A model generated the notes under the pieces. The model had not been told where the DNA came from. It searched no databases and saw only the letters and a list, made by a program, of their open reading frames with translations. DNA of 64,000 bases from Pelobates cultripes. Its lineage: Eukaryota; Chordata; Amphibia; Anura; Pelobatidae. The DNA lies in assembly GCA_933207985.1 (NCBI GenBank), contig OW240921.1:24570991-24634990 (forward strand). The letters are read 5' to 3'. The position numbers and the translations under genes are program-made. Below, piece after piece: positions 23,821-35,404 of this stretch; within the stretch, counting starts at the first letter, position 1; each line of letters starts with the position of its first letter.

Positions 23821-25671
23821 TAGTTATTTAGCTATGGGTGCTCTGAGACGCTGAGTCACAGTCACACGACCTCTTGAGTTGAGGATCCCAGACACTGTTA
23901 GAGAGTTACACCCAGTGGATGGGGGGTGAGGGGGAGGGGGCTTTTGTTACCTTCTTTACCCCTGACTCTTTACAGTAGCAAAATACTCTGTGTGTGACTT
24001 GCAGTAAGATCCAATACTAGAACTCTCTTGCCACCCTCTCTTCTCCTTCCTTTCTATCTGTAGATGTGAAGTTACACAGTGCCACCTGGTGGGTGTGTTT
24101 GGATATGTTACTTGCTAGAATGCCCATGATAGTGGCTTGTCTGTCTGACATTTTCCAATTATGTTGTCAAAGCAGGCCTGTCACCTTTTGACAGTTTTAT
24201 ATTATTCATTAGGGAGTTAAAAAAAACAAAAAGCAGAAAACACTTGATTAATTCCGTGTTTGTAATATTCTTGTGTTAACCATTTCAGTACCGATTATCA
24301 TGCCAAGCCAAATAATAAGGGATTTGCCTTCCCGCTAACTCCTACCAACACGCACACCTCAACATGGGCAACCCAGCACATTTACAATAAAAAAACATGT
24401 TGGCTCTATGTACAAATACTCCGGGTTCTTCAAGGTGAATTTAAACCAAAATTCAAATGTAACAAAATAGCAGAATTTGAAAAACTCAGCGGTGCTTTCA
24501 ATGAGTTCTGGCCTTAAAGCTTCTCTGTCTGTAAAAATAAAGGTAATCTAATCTTTTTCTATATAGCTCCCTGAGTCTAAATCTTTCAATTTTTTCCCTG
24601 GGCATTCTAATTTTCATAAAATACATAGGGAAAAATAGGGACTATTTTCCTTATGTGTAGCAGTCACATTGCAAAAATGTGACAACAAGAGGGGCTTTGA
24701 AAAAATAGAAAACCGAAAAACCCGAGTGTGTCATTGTGTTTTTTTTTTCATTGTTTTTTTCCCTTTTCTTCCACCACCACTGGTTAGAGGTCGCAGAGCT
24801 ATACTTTTGTAACTTTATTTTTCACTAAATGCACTCATGTTTTAACTTTCCGTTAATGCGTCCTTTGGCTTTTCAGAAAGTACAGTTTCCTTTTTTTTTT
24901 TCGTTTACTGCCATGCCGCTGGTATATCATCAACATATCGGAATACCAACATTAGGTCCGTATCTAAACAAAAATAACTTTTGGAATTGATGGTAAATTA
25001 TGAATGTTTTATTTATGCATTCAAGTTCAGAAGATACAGGTGATTGGACAGTTCAACGGGGCATACGCAGAACACAGGTGAGTTTCGGGAAGTTGTACAT
25101 ATGATGATCTAATTGGCTGATGAAACCACCAGCCACACACACTTGAAGACCCTTCTCTTCTCCAATATGGCCGCCACACCGATTACAAGAAGATAATTGG
25201 GAATTTGCCCATAGCAGCCATTTTCAGATTGACCTGACCTTTTTATCTGTCCAGCTACCTATCCAGAAAACTTACCTACCTGGAGCCAGCATGACCTCCC
25301 TCATTGATGGCATAGTATATTCTGCTGATACCCTCTGTGTTCACTGTTTAGCAATGGCAGCTCAGGACAGTTCAGCCACATTTAATTGCAGTGGAACGAG
25401 TCAGACTGACAACATTCTGTAGTATGTTTTGGAGTTTTAAATCCTGATCCACCAGATCATAAGTGAGATCGAGAAGGAGGGCTTGTTTGATTGTATTGTT
25501 CCCAAAGCTGGGTAGCACTTAAATATTTTGTATTTCTGGAATCTTGTCCTTAGCTAGTAATCTGATTTTCCGTATTTCTTCGACTCTGATTGAATCCTAT
25601 TATTTATTACATATTTTCGTTTTGTACTACTTTTGCCTTTTTGTCTCTCTCTCTGGGGTTTTATATAAAAG
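23821..25671. other. Non-coding, nothing recognised
   Basis: AT-rich sequence with several T-runs. No gene or defined mobile element seen. Confidence 0.6.
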
Positions 25672-26130
25672 GGATACTGTAGTGCCTGGAATACAAATCT
25701 GTATTCCTGGTACTACTGCTCCCCCCTCCCTCACGCCCCCCTCCCCCTGGTAAACAAAGGGTTAAAAAAAACTCTTTATTTACTTACCTTATGCCAGCCA
25801 CAATGTCCCTCAGCACTGGGTTGCAGCTCTGTCCCTTGACGAGCGGGGTCTAATGCGCATGTGCGGCAAATTGAATCAATGCTTTCCTATGGGGACAAAT
25901 CTAACGCTGGAGGTCCTCGTGCAGAGCGTGAGGACGTCCAGCGTCCGATACCAGACCAAAGGTCAATTTCAATTCAGGAAGCCCTCTAGTGGCTCTCTGG
26001 TAGACAGCCACTGAGGGTAGACTTAGAGCTGCAATGTAAACATTGCAGTTTCTATGAAACTGCGATGTTTTACATTGCAGCACCAAGTGCAAAAGGGACA
26101 CTGCACCCAGACAACTTTAATTAGCTTCAA
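25672..26130 (-). mobile_element. Diverged relative of the family A MITE
   Basis: In reverse order it shows GGGATACTGTAGTGCCTGG, AATGCTTTCCTATGGGG, GCCCTCTAGTGGCT...AGCCACTGAGG and a GCAGTTTCTATGAAACTGC stem. It has the same hairpin order as family A but much lower similarity. Ends are uncertain. Confidence 0.6.
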
Positions 26131-26369
26131 ATAAGCTTGAAATGTTTAAGGTCTGATAATATACATTGTTGTCTTTATATTGTTTACCTTTACCCCCTGA
26201 TTATAGCCTATGCATTTTGCTGGGATCATCCTGTGTTTTACAGAATCTCTTTCCATCTAACACATAACTGTAGCAGGCCCAGCCCCCCTGTACTAGTTAC
26301 TTGTAAGGAAAACAGTGCAAAAACAACCAATGGGAGAAATAAAAGACTGCAAGGAGAGAGAAATGTTAA

Positions 26370-26831
26370 AGGACCACTATAGTGCCAGGAAAACATAGCC
26401 CCCACCCTCAGGGACCCCCTCCCACCCGGCTCTGGAAGGGGGAAAAGGGTAAAAACTTACCTTTTTCCAGCGCTGGGCGGAGAGCTCTCTGCCTCCTCTC
26501 CTCCTCCGTTACACCCCGCCGGCTGAATGCGCACGCGCGGCAAGAGCTGCGCGCGCATTCAGCCGGTCTCATAGGAAAGCATTTACAATGCTTTCCTATG
26601 GACGCTGGCGTGCTCTCACTGTGAAAATCACAGTGAGAAGCACGCAAGCGCCTCTAGTGGCTGTCAATGAGACAGCCACTAGAGGGAATAGGGGGAAGGC
26701 TTATCCCATTGATAAACATAGCAGTTTCTCTGAAACTGCTATGTTTATTAAAAAATGGGTTAACCCTAGCTGGACCAGGCACCCAGACCACTTCATTAAG
26801 CTGAAGTGGTCTGGGTGCCTAGAGTGGTCCT
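26370..26831 (-). mobile_element. Serial-hairpin MITE, family A, reverse copy
   Basis: The element is 462 bp with TTAA at 26366-26369 and 26832-26835. Same hairpin set as copy 1 in reverse order. The left terminal hairpin is shortened: AGGAAAACATAGCCCCC skips the loop and inner arm. Confidence 0.93.
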
Positions 26832-26835
26832 TTAA

Positions 26836-28004
26836 TAAGAGAGTGCCATTTTCAAAAGCAGTGTCACCAAAATGTTGGGCAGTCTTCATTTTTAAAATCT
26901 AGGTGGAGGTTTAGACCCAGTTCTATTCAAGCAGGGAATACGGACAAAACCTGTGCCTTAAGAAACCATTGAATGAAAGGTTTTCCACAGCTGATATTGT
27001 GGACCAAGTTTAGAAGGTTGGGTTGGCCCAGAATGTGCCCCTCCATTTTCTATCCCCCCCATTTCTGACTGACCTACTGGGGCTTTAAAAAGTGCTTATG
27101 GAAACCATCCTCCGTATTTTTCTGACCGTTTGAGATCAGTTCCACAGAAGTCAGGGTTTTATCTGGTACTCACAGGCCTCTTTTTCCGCTGCTGCATTGA
27201 TAATTCAGAATTTATACTTGCACTTAATTCATATATTTTCTCCCATATTAGATGACAGTGGGACCAGTTGGTCCAGCAGTGTCAGCCTGTCTGTCTTTCT
27301 CAATTCTGTTGGACATTATTTATGTAGTTATATCGATGTGGAAGCGGAAATTCCGTATTGTCAAATTACCTGAAGAGGAATCTGACAAAAACGGGCTACC
27401 CCAACATCCAGAAACAAACCGCTCCCAAATAGTGACAGAATTGCAGGGATGGCTGCTGTTGCCTTTTTGCAGCAAATCCACTGTGTTGAGCTCTAGTCAT
27501 TGTGTTTTTTTTTTTGTTTTTTTTTAGACTTGATGAACTATGTAGCCATGGTAACAAAAACACTGTATTTATTGAATGTTAGCTTGTCCCTCTATTTACT
27601 GTCCTATTGAGTTTTTAATGGCTTTTTTTGTATTAAAACTCATACTTTGTAACGTATCAGTGTTATGTGTAGACTATGAACCACTAATATGTGATCTTCG
27701 CTTTTTAGCCTAAACTTAAATCCCAAGAGGAGCTTCAGGTAAAGAGGGTTGATACGATCAGGTACAAATCATTTTTGGGTTGTATTTTGGTAACAGTTGG
27801 CCCTCTGGCAGTAGAAAGCGGGACACTTGCCCCCAGCTAAACACTTTAATTTTTATGTGTGGCTTTTATGTTTTATTGTTTTTTTCCCATAACAGGGGCA
27901 CCCTGCCCACGCATTGTAAATGTGAGAGGGGTTTTCTGGTACAGGAATGGTGTGACCGGCTACACTTGCTTAATGATACATAGAGCAGAGTTAGTGTGTT
28001 CACG
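26836..28004. other. Non-coding, nothing recognised
   Basis: A 91-codon frame at 27252-27527 has no recognisable domain and lacks flanking splice support. Confidence 0.55.
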
Positions 28005-28262
28005 TAATGTTGCTGTACCTCTGCTCATTGATCTGGTTATGGGACATTACATTACCAGGAACGACGCTCTGTTAGTGCACAATTAAGAGCTGCGTAGTGA
28101 CAGGAGCCCATCCTCAACACTTAAACACCAGAGGGATTAGATCTAGCCACCAGCTGATGGAGAGCTAGAGAGATCATATGTCCAGAGCTACCCAAATCAA
28201 ACAAGAACACAACGTCCCTTTATAGATATTTCAATTATGATACTATGTGTTATTTTGGCATT
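28005..28262 (+). repeat. Left arm of a ~250-bp inverted repeat pair
   Basis: This segment (CATTGATCTGGTTATGGGAC ... TGTGTTATTTTGGC) matches the reverse complement of 30040-30285 nearly throughout. Shared blocks include ACGACGCTCTGTTA, GGAGCCCATCCTCAACAC, CACCAGCTGATGGA and AAGAACACAACGTCC. Repeat family not recognised. Confidence 0.85.
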
Positions 28263-28737
28263 TAATAAATCTGCACCTTTTATTATCCAGGAACACTGGG
28301 ATATGAGGGAGTAATGAGTTTAATCTGTTACTCCAGTCTTGGGACCACCGGAGACCTGGTAAAATGGAGTAAACTGAAGCATATTGTGGACTACATGCAT
28401 GGAGTAAGGGGATGTCACCTTATTGTATTGGCATGGAGAATGGGTCGCTGGAGTGTCGGGGTTTATGGGATACAGGACTCTAAATTTAGGGATGGTCAGT
28501 TGTTGGAATGGCATTTGTGGATTTAGAATTGGTTATAAATGGATATAAAGAGAGGGGTGATAGAAGATTTGTCATTCAGAAGCACCCAGGTGGGACCCCT
28601 ATTTCATACTGTGCACAAAAACATGACCACATCCTGTATACAGCAACCCACTCAGGACCGCAGTATCACTTACACACACAATGCCTCAAACTTACACATT
28701 TGAAATATCTGAAAACTGTTTAAAAGGTTTGGATTCT

Positions 28738-29164
28738 TTTTTTTTTTCTTTTATAAACCTTTAGAGGAGATCAGAGGGAGTATTTAGGCAGTTGGCATTC
28801 TAACTGTCTTGTGGACTGGTGGGTGGTGGAGGGGTTCTAGGTTGAGGTGTCATGGGGCAATGTTAGATTTTGACTAAAATCTTGTCCACGGCTCCCACAC
28901 CTCTTGGAAGAGGGACAATTTGTGGGTAACAGAGGCTTGTATGTTTTCCATTATTTTAAGCGCGTCTACTCTCAGAATCCATTCTCTGATCGTCGGGGTA
29001 TTGGGATTTTTCCATTTTACTGGAATGAGGATGTTGGCTGCTGTGAGGAGATGGGTTACAAGTCTTTTCTGTGTGTTGGTGAGGGTGTGGGGTAGCAAAA
29101 GGAATAGCAGTGTGTGTGTGTGGGGTATGGGGAAGTTTTATTCCGGTTACCGTCGTAATCATTG
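28738..29164 (-). mobile_element. 5'-truncated L1 LINE (ORF2 C-terminus and 3' UTR)
   Basis: The insertion is flanked by a perfect 16-bp duplication, AAAAGGTTTGGATTCT, at 28722-28737 and 29165-29180. A T-run at the left end is the poly(A) tail of a minus-strand insertion. The minus-strand frame at 29098-28874 has the shape of an L1 ORF2p C-terminus (TAANILIPVKWKNPNTPTI, then EWILRVDALKIM and FQEVWEPWTRF before the stop), followed by a 3' UTR. It is a textbook target-primed, 5'-truncated copy. Confidence 0.9.
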
Positions 29165-30039
29165 AAAAGGTTTGGATTCTGTGTCTTATCTTATTAAGAA
29201 GAACAGCTGAATGACATGGAACCCCCTTCCTCAAGGAGGGAGTGGGATGGCGAGGGTAACACTGCAGTAGAATATATGGACCTATTGGGGCAATCAGTGG
29301 AAGTCTTCTGTATTTCCCAATAGACCATTCTACGTCTTGCAGGTTAATGTAGGATGCATTACCAGTCTGTACATACTGTGTAAAGCTAACCTACATGCTT
29401 TGTTTTGCAACCTGCCCATTCTTGAATCCAGGAAATCTATTCCTTGCTTCAGCTGGCCACATTGTGAGGGTTATTTCAGCTACACTGAATTTCTTGTGAA
29501 TTGATTGCTGAATTGCACAACTTTAACTGTAGTCACAGAGTGACTATTTGAGCCTGTATTCAGCAATGCATTTTTCACTTCACTAGAAATGTGTTTTTCC
29601 TGTGTGCCAACAGAGGACTGACCCGGCTGTAATGTCAAGGCTTTAATACAGACGCAGGCAGGTCCTACGTTAACTCTCAGTGCTGATGATCAAAGCATTG
29701 CTGGGAATTTAAAATGCAAACCTCGATCTGCCAACAAGGTGCATCCAACAGCTTTATATATTTAGAGGTAATAGTGCTAACTATAATGCATTAAATCAGG
29801 GAAGGGCAATACCTTGATCCGAGGGCTAAACTCCTTGTTGCCATAGCACTGCTGTAATTAATCACAAATAATACATGTAAACACAAAATCTAGATTTAAA
29901 ATAAATCCCAAATCAAATCTTTCAGTAAGCTCCAATTGCAGGCATGATCATGTATAGGAACAAACTGCATGCATACACACACAAAAAAAAAAAAACTTAA
30001 AAAAAAAAAAATGACAGTCTCGTACACAATTTAATATAC

Positions 30040-30285
30040 GCCAAAATAACACATAGTAACAGAATTGAAATATCTATAAATGGACGTTGTGTTCTTGTTT
30101 GATTTTGGTAGCTCTGGACATATGATCTCTCTAGTCCTCCATCAGCTGGTGGCTAGATCTAATCCCTATGGTGTTTAAGTGTTGAGGATGGGCTCCTGTC
30201 ACTACGCAGCTCTTAATTGTGCAGTAACAGAGCGTCGTTCCTGGTAATGTAATGTCCCGTAACCAGATCAATGAGTAAGGACAGC
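30040..30285 (-). repeat. Right arm of the inverted repeat pair
   Basis: It is the inverted partner of 28005-28262, about 1.8 kb away. A-rich tracts lie just to its left (29,980-30,010). Both copies could encode a similar peptide end (LLIDLV[MT]GHYITRNDALL), which hints at a coding mobile element or simply at shared ancestry. Confidence 0.85.
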
Positions 30286-31536
30286 AGAACCCGGGACATT
30301 AACACTACTTGGATGATCGTGCTTGAGAGATAATCAAATGAGCTTCTATTAGCAGAATGATAAAGGTAGGGGGATCGTAGAAAGATTGCAGTGAGATTTA
30401 TCGACCAGCGATTATTATTCATGGATATATCAATTATTTTATTGTTGTTAGTTTGTTTAATTAGGTCTGCTTGCTGTTCAGTGCTGCTGGTCTTTTCAGC
30501 AGTTGACCTATAGAGTCGACACAAGACCCTGGAACATGCGCACACCCAGAAGCGAACCTCAAGAGTTGCCAATAATAATAAAATCATAACTAATTACATT
30601 GTGCTATACTCAGATTCAAAATGTGTTCTAACAGCTCATGATCCTTGGGTTGGTTATAGGGTGGAATCATATCAGTTTAGTGAGAAGATTTAGGTTACTA
30701 AAAAGACAAGGTATTGAACGGGTGTAAGACTGTTCCCTTCCCTCACCTGTCAGTTCGGGCTATACCAATGACATAGTGTAATAAGACGGGATAGAGCTAA
30801 CCGTTCTGATTTTCTTCACAGCAGCTACAGAGTGTATTTTAGCTGTTGTATTTATTCCTCAGCAACTACATTGCAAGCCAGATTAATATAGGAATGAAGT
30901 GATGGATGTCGCTCTGTTAGGAAGCCAATGCATCTGCAGTGTTTCAGCATGTCAGAGAGATGGGGGAGGTGCATTATCCAAGCAGGGCTAAACAGTTGAA
31001 TTAATTATTAACTCCTAAAATAATGCAGTATTTAAGCTATCTTTATCATATGAATCCATTTTTATAGAAGGTGTCACCACGAGCTGCCCATTGCTGCTGC
31101 TTTTGACTGGACTGCTTCGACAAAGACTGCAAAACTGAATGATATTGCCACCATGTTGTCTGAACAATAATAGACGGACGAGGCCCCGTTTAATCCAAAC
31201 TGCCCCAGTCCTAGGAGCCATCGTTACTGAGAGACAATGGGTGCCATCTAGTTAGTGCATACAGAAAAACTTCACATTATCATGTCAGCTACTGCACAGG
31301 GTGCTAGGAGGTTCTTTTTTTATTGCCAAACAACTAGATAATTGCAACAGAAAATGGGAAGATGGCATCCAAATAACTATTTGCACCATTACCACTACAT
31401 TATGCTGCTACAGTTTTGGCACAAACTATGCAGTGCTGACGTCTACATCAGTGTTTCTCAAAATATTTATCAATGGTTACACCAAGCACCATGACAAAGT
31501 GCTAGGACACTGTGCAGTGTTTCAGTATGGCCCATA

Positions 31537-31672
31537 CACTGATAAGTCACAAAATTAAAACCACCTAGAGGGAATAACATTGATTATATCGCTTCAATGG
31601 CACCTGTCAAGGAGTGGGATATATTAGGCAGCAAGTGAACAGTCTGTTCTTATTTTCGTGTGCTGGAAGCAG
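31537..31672 (+). mobile_element. Tc1/mariner-like 5' end fragment
   Basis: It starts after TA with CACTGATAAGTCACAAAATT, then AACCACCTAGAGGG, and continues GGAGTGGGATATATTAGGCA GCAAGTG-type leader. I recall this as the non-coding left end of a Tc1-like transposon. It stops at GCTGGAAGCAG, before the transposase, where MITE sequence begins. Confidence 0.5.
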
Positions 31673-32089
31673 TCAATGTATCTCTATGAGGAGATGCTGA
31701 TTGGCGCAGAACAACGTTTTGCCATGTGTGCACATTAGCCTCCCAACTCTTTCCTGTGGGAAAGCATTGTTTGGCTGAGATTGTCAATTCTAAGAATCTC
31801 AGTCAAGGAGGTAGAGTAGTGGTAGGGGCCAGCACCGGAAGACCCGCGCTGTGCTGGAGTAAATGTGAGTTTTAGCCTTATTTAAATGGATTCTATAGTC
31901 ACCAAAACAACTTTAGCTTAATAACGCAGTTTTGGTGTATAGAACATGCACCTGCGCCTCACTGCTTAATTCTTTGCCATTTATGAACCCTAGTCACACC
32001 TCCCTGCATGTGACATGCACAGCCTTCATAATCACTTCCCGAGAGAGTCATCAATGGTTTATCCTTCCTTTATTGCAAGTTCTGTTTAA

Positions 32090-32495
32090 AGGACCACTCT
32101 AGGCACCCAGACCACTTCAGCTTAATGAAGTGGTCTGGATGCCTGGTCCAGCTAGGGTTAACCCATTTTTTTTTATAAATAGGTTAATCCAGCCTCCTGT
32201 TGACAGCCGCTAGAGGCGCTTGCGTGCTTCTCACTGTGAAAATCACAGATAGAAGACGCAAGCGTCTATAGGAAAGCATTATGAATGCTTTCCTATGAGA
32301 CCGGCTGAATGCGCACGCAGCTCCTGCCGCGCGTGCGCATTCAGCCGAAGGGGAGGAGAGGTGGAGTAGAGCTCCCCGCCCGGCGCTGGAGAAAGGCAAG
32401 ATTTTAACCCCTTCCTCTCCCCAGAGCCCGGCGGGAGGGGGTCCCTGAGGGTGGGGGCACCCTCAGGGCACTATAGTGCCAGGAAAACGAGTATG
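32090..32495 (+). mobile_element. Serial-hairpin MITE, family A, 3' end lost
   Basis: TTAA at 32086-32089, then AGGACCACTCTAGG and the usual hairpins up to GGAAAACGAGTATG. The last ~25 bp (TTTTCCTGGCACTATAGTGG to the end) and the right TTAA are missing and replaced by L1 sequence. Confidence 0.9.
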
Positions 32496-33830
32496 TGAAA
32501 ACTATAAAGGAGAGAAGCAATAAAAAAAAAAGAACAATAACAACTTGCGGCAACTTAAATCTGAGTTCAGTACCTGGTGGATTCTGTCTGTGGACCCCTC
32601 ATGGAATTGAAAGTCCAGCTACTATGGCATTAATTTAAGGTTTTTTCCCTGGTATGTGTTTTTTGCATTGCGCGGAGCGGAGCGGGGGGTGAACTCCGGT
32701 ATTGTGGAGGGGTTCATACCCGCCAGACTCGTTGTGGCTGACCTCACTGTCCGTTCAAGCTCAGGCGTTGCAGGTGACATTCCAACTCCTGGAAATTCAA
32801 AGCTTTGTATGTCGCACCCTGATGGGTAAAGGACAGGGCTCTCGGGAACCCCCAACGGTAGGAAATGTCCTTAGCCTGTAGTATCTGCAGTAGTGGCTGA
32901 AGGGTCTTGCGCCATGCGATGGTGCCTCTAGTGAGGTCCGGGAACAGTGATAGGGTAGATCCCTCGAATAACAGAGGAGTGTGCCCGCGGGCTGCTATAC
33001 GGATCGAGATATTCTCTTGTAAGGTTTGAAATCTGATTATCAGGTATGCCGTCGCCTCCACTGGTGCAGATGTCAGCTTCGGCAGTCGGAACATGCCCTC
33101 AATCTTGACCGCTTTGGCTTGTTTCGACGGCAGTAGGGTTTTAAGCAGGCGTCGCACATAGTGCGGTAAGTCAGTCGAACGCACTGAGTCTGGGATTCCC
33201 CGTACTTTCAAGTTGGTACGCCGCCTGCGCTCCTCCAGGGCTTCAGTTCTGTCAGCTGTGGCTTTTTGTTTCTGTTGGAGCTCCGCCAGTGCGTGTTCCA
33301 CAGCGATGAGCCTTGAGTCATGTGTGTCCGTTTTTGCCTCCAGGAGGGTTATTTTGTGCACGGCCCCGTCTATGGCTTCTTTGTAATGGGCCATGTCCGC
33401 CGCTATGTTCGCTGTCAGTTCAGAAAGCATGTCCTTAAGTTGGGCGGCTGTGACCGGGTCTCCGGCAGCCAGTGGTTTGGCTTTTGGCACTGCTGGCTGA
33501 CTGATCGAGGTCCCTACCCCAGGGTTGTAGGAGAGATCCTCAGAGGAGTACGAGGATCCATCGTCTCCCAACGCCATTTTGTCCCATGCTGGTTTTTGAG
33601 GGCCTCGCAGCATCTCACCAATATCGTGGCAGAAGGGGCCTCTTTCTGCTCTCTGTTTCTTGTTTTTTCGACCCATTGCTCCCTTAGGTAGCAGTGTGAC
33701 AGCTTGATGTCGGGTACTGGTACTTTTTTTGCTGTTTTACCGCAATATTGTAGATCCTAAGCGCGGAGCTCGGGAAAGTGTGGCCGCTCCGTTCAGATGC
33801 TAGCTCTGCCCCCTCATCCCCCGCTATATT
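32496..33830 (-). mobile_element. L1 LINE with 5' end and ORF1 but no ORF2
   Basis: Read on the minus strand, the element starts near 33,830 with a GC-rich leader, carries ORF1 (33676 to 32744), and stops abruptly at about 32,496 inside a MITE, roughly 250 bp after ORF1. There is no poly(A) tail and no target duplication. Most LINE copies lack the 5' end; this one lacks the 3' end. The likely cause is a deletion that removed ORF2 together with the adjoining MITE end. Confidence 0.75.
32744..33676 (-). CDS. L1-type LINE ORF1 protein, intact 310-codon frame
   Basis: This is an RNA-binding chaperone of the L1 retrotransposition particle (Transposase_22 / L1 ORF1p family). The frame runs from ATG (33674-33676, read on the minus strand) to a stop, without frameshift. 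Order: a lysine/arginine-rich start MGRKNKKQRAERG; a disordered, Ser/Pro-rich stretch to about residue 75; a heptad-rich coiled coil (about 78-150, e.g. IAVEHALAELQQKQKATADR); the RRM-like domain with RRRRTNLKVRGIPDSV (about 152-168); and a C-terminal domain with FRLPK, AYLIIRF and FPDLT. Length fits vertebrate L1 ORF1p. The presumed 5' UTR continues to about 33,830. ORF2 (reverse transcriptase) is absent downstream. An intact frame suggests a fairly young insertion. It is not a host gene. Confidence 0.85.
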   Translation of the reverse strand: MGRKNKKQRAERGPFCHDIGEMLRGPQKPAWDKMALGDDGSSYSSEDLSYNPGVGTSISQPAVPKAKPLAAGDPVTAAQLKDMLSELTANIAADMAHYKEAIDGAVHKITLLEAKTDTHDSRLIAVEHALAELQQKQKATADRTEALEERRRRTNLKVRGIPDSVRSTDLPHYVRRLLKTLLPSKQAKAVKIEGMFRLPKLTSAPVEATAYLIIRFQTLQENISIRIAARGHTPLLFEGSTLSLFPDLTRGTIAWRKTLQPLLQILQAKDISYRWGFPRALSFTHQGATYKALNFQELECHLQRLSLNGQ

Positions 33831-34214
33831 AATAGCTTATTAGACCCTGCAAGAGCCTCCTGTATGTGATTAAAGTTCAATTTGCAGAGAAAGAGAGAAA
33901 AATTTTAAGGTAAATTACATCTGATTGAAAGTTAAACCAGTTTTTTTTTTTTTCATGCAGGCTGTGTCAATCAGAGTTAGGGGAGGTGTGGCAATGGCTG
34001 CATAAACAGAACCAAAGTGATTTAACTCCTAAATGGCAGTGAATTAGGCAGTGAAACCTGAGAGGCATGATCTACAATTAAGCTAAAGTTGTTTAGGTGA
34101 CTATAGTGTTCCTTTAAGGAAGGCATGGTGGGGTCTGGAAAGCTAAATGTTGGTTTTAACGCTATAGGGTCAGGAACATACTTTTGTATTCGTGACCCTA
34201 TAGAATTCCTTTAA

Positions 34215-34640
34215 AGAAGCACTCCAAGAACCAAAACCACTTATATTATTATTTATGTAGCGCCAGCAAATTCTGTAGCGCTGTATAATGGCCACACTGT
34301 GGTGCCTCCCCGTTGTAAGTAGTGAAACTGTATTCGCTTTGACTTTTTACCTGTGCTCTGCCTCTCTCCACTCCTCTACTAGTGCTGAGGTACCAGGGGC
34401 TCTGAGGAGAGCTCTGTTAGTCCACCTGGGCTAAGAACTGTATCTCCAAGCTTAGCAGAGACATAGCTTCAGGCTCTCTGTCGGAAGTAGTGAAGGCAGG
34501 GAGCAGTGGGCAGCAGACCCCAGGTTACAGTTCAATCCATTCTAAAATGGTTTGTTTACTTACAATAGATAGGCAGTCTTGGCACCATAACCACTACATA
34601 GCGCTTTAGTGGTTAATGTGCTTAGAATGTTTGTTCCTAC
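34215..34640. mobile_element. T2-like MITE, family E, with a SINE-tail insertion
   Basis: It begins right after the TTAA at 34211-34214 (AGAAGCACTCCAAGAACC) and ends near GGCACCATAACCACTACATA / GCGCTTTAGTGG. A SINE-type tail (TTATTTATGTAGCGCC, then AGCGCTGTATAATGG) sits at about 34,242-34,300. Confidence 0.5.
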
Positions 34641-35404
34641 CGCAGCAAAATTTAATTATAAACACCTAACATTAAATTGGAAGTGTTTGTTTCAGAAATA
34701 GTCCAGATGGTTCAGGTAACATGGATAGCAAACGGTTAACCTCTAAAGTGCTCTGTTCTCAAAATATCCAGCTCCCCAAATCTGGTGGATGAGTGTGAGT
34801 GAGACCAGGCTAGCTGCCAGGTTGGAGTGTGAGTGGGTGGAGTCCAGTGTGTATCATAATCATAATGAGTCATAATCTGCTTCTAATTCCAGACTGTGAG
34901 TCAGAGCAGATAGAGGACCCTCCCACACAGCGTGTGTACGTGCGAGTGTACAATGTAAAGTGTGTGTATGGAGTGGAGCATGTGACAGTGACGTGCATGC
35001 ATGGAATGGATACATGAACCTGGCAGCCTTCTCTGTTTTGTTTTCATCCAAAAATCTGTCCCTCAGGCCCTCTTCTTGCCTGGTACCAAAGACGTGCCAG
35101 ATTTGTTTAATGGGATTTGCTTAACCCATCATTGTCATGAAGGCGTAACGTGTGCGTTTACCTGTACACCCAATATCCCTGCCTGTCCCATTCTGTTCAG
35201 GCGGTTAGATCTGTTCCCCTTGTTCCCATCTCTCCCCTCTCTCTTCAGCTATCTTCTCCCTGCCAGAACGATCATACTGGCTTTTTAGTTATATTTTGTA
35301 CGTTACTGGGAGCCCAGTGTATTTTACGTACCCTGCCTGTCCGATGTGTTTTTGATGGCAGTCCCATCTGCCAAGCAGGTTTTGTACAACTCTACGCAAT
35401 ATGT

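Larger units (their letters stand above)
31886..34113 (+). mobile_element. Family C T2-like MITE, split by a family A MITE and an L1
   Basis: TTAA lies at 31882-31885 and 34114-34117. The left part reads ATTCTATAGTCACCAAAACA then ACTTTAGCTTAAT. The right part begins near 33,832 (TTAATAGCTTATTAGACC) and runs through CATGCAGGCTGTG and GGGGAGGTGTGGC to GACTATAGTGTTCCT. Its layout matches the copy at 58652. About 25 bp of family C sequence is missing at the insertion point. Confidence 0.82.
31673..34210 (+). mobile_element. Family B MITE, 5'-truncated, split by nested insertions
   Basis: The left piece (31673-31881) matches 5' to middle parts of the 4585 copy (CTCTATGAGGAGATGCTGA; GCTGGAGTAAATGTGAGTTT). 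The right piece (34118-34210) matches its end (GAAAGCTAAATG; TATAGGGTCAGGAA; GACCCTATAGAATTCCT). TTAA at 34211-34214 closes it. Family C sits between the pieces. Confidence 0.8.

Noticed and set aside
27252..27527. 91-codon frame with a hydrophobic start, possible membrane-protein exon
   Set aside because: No homologue recognised, no good donor, and no partner exons nearby.
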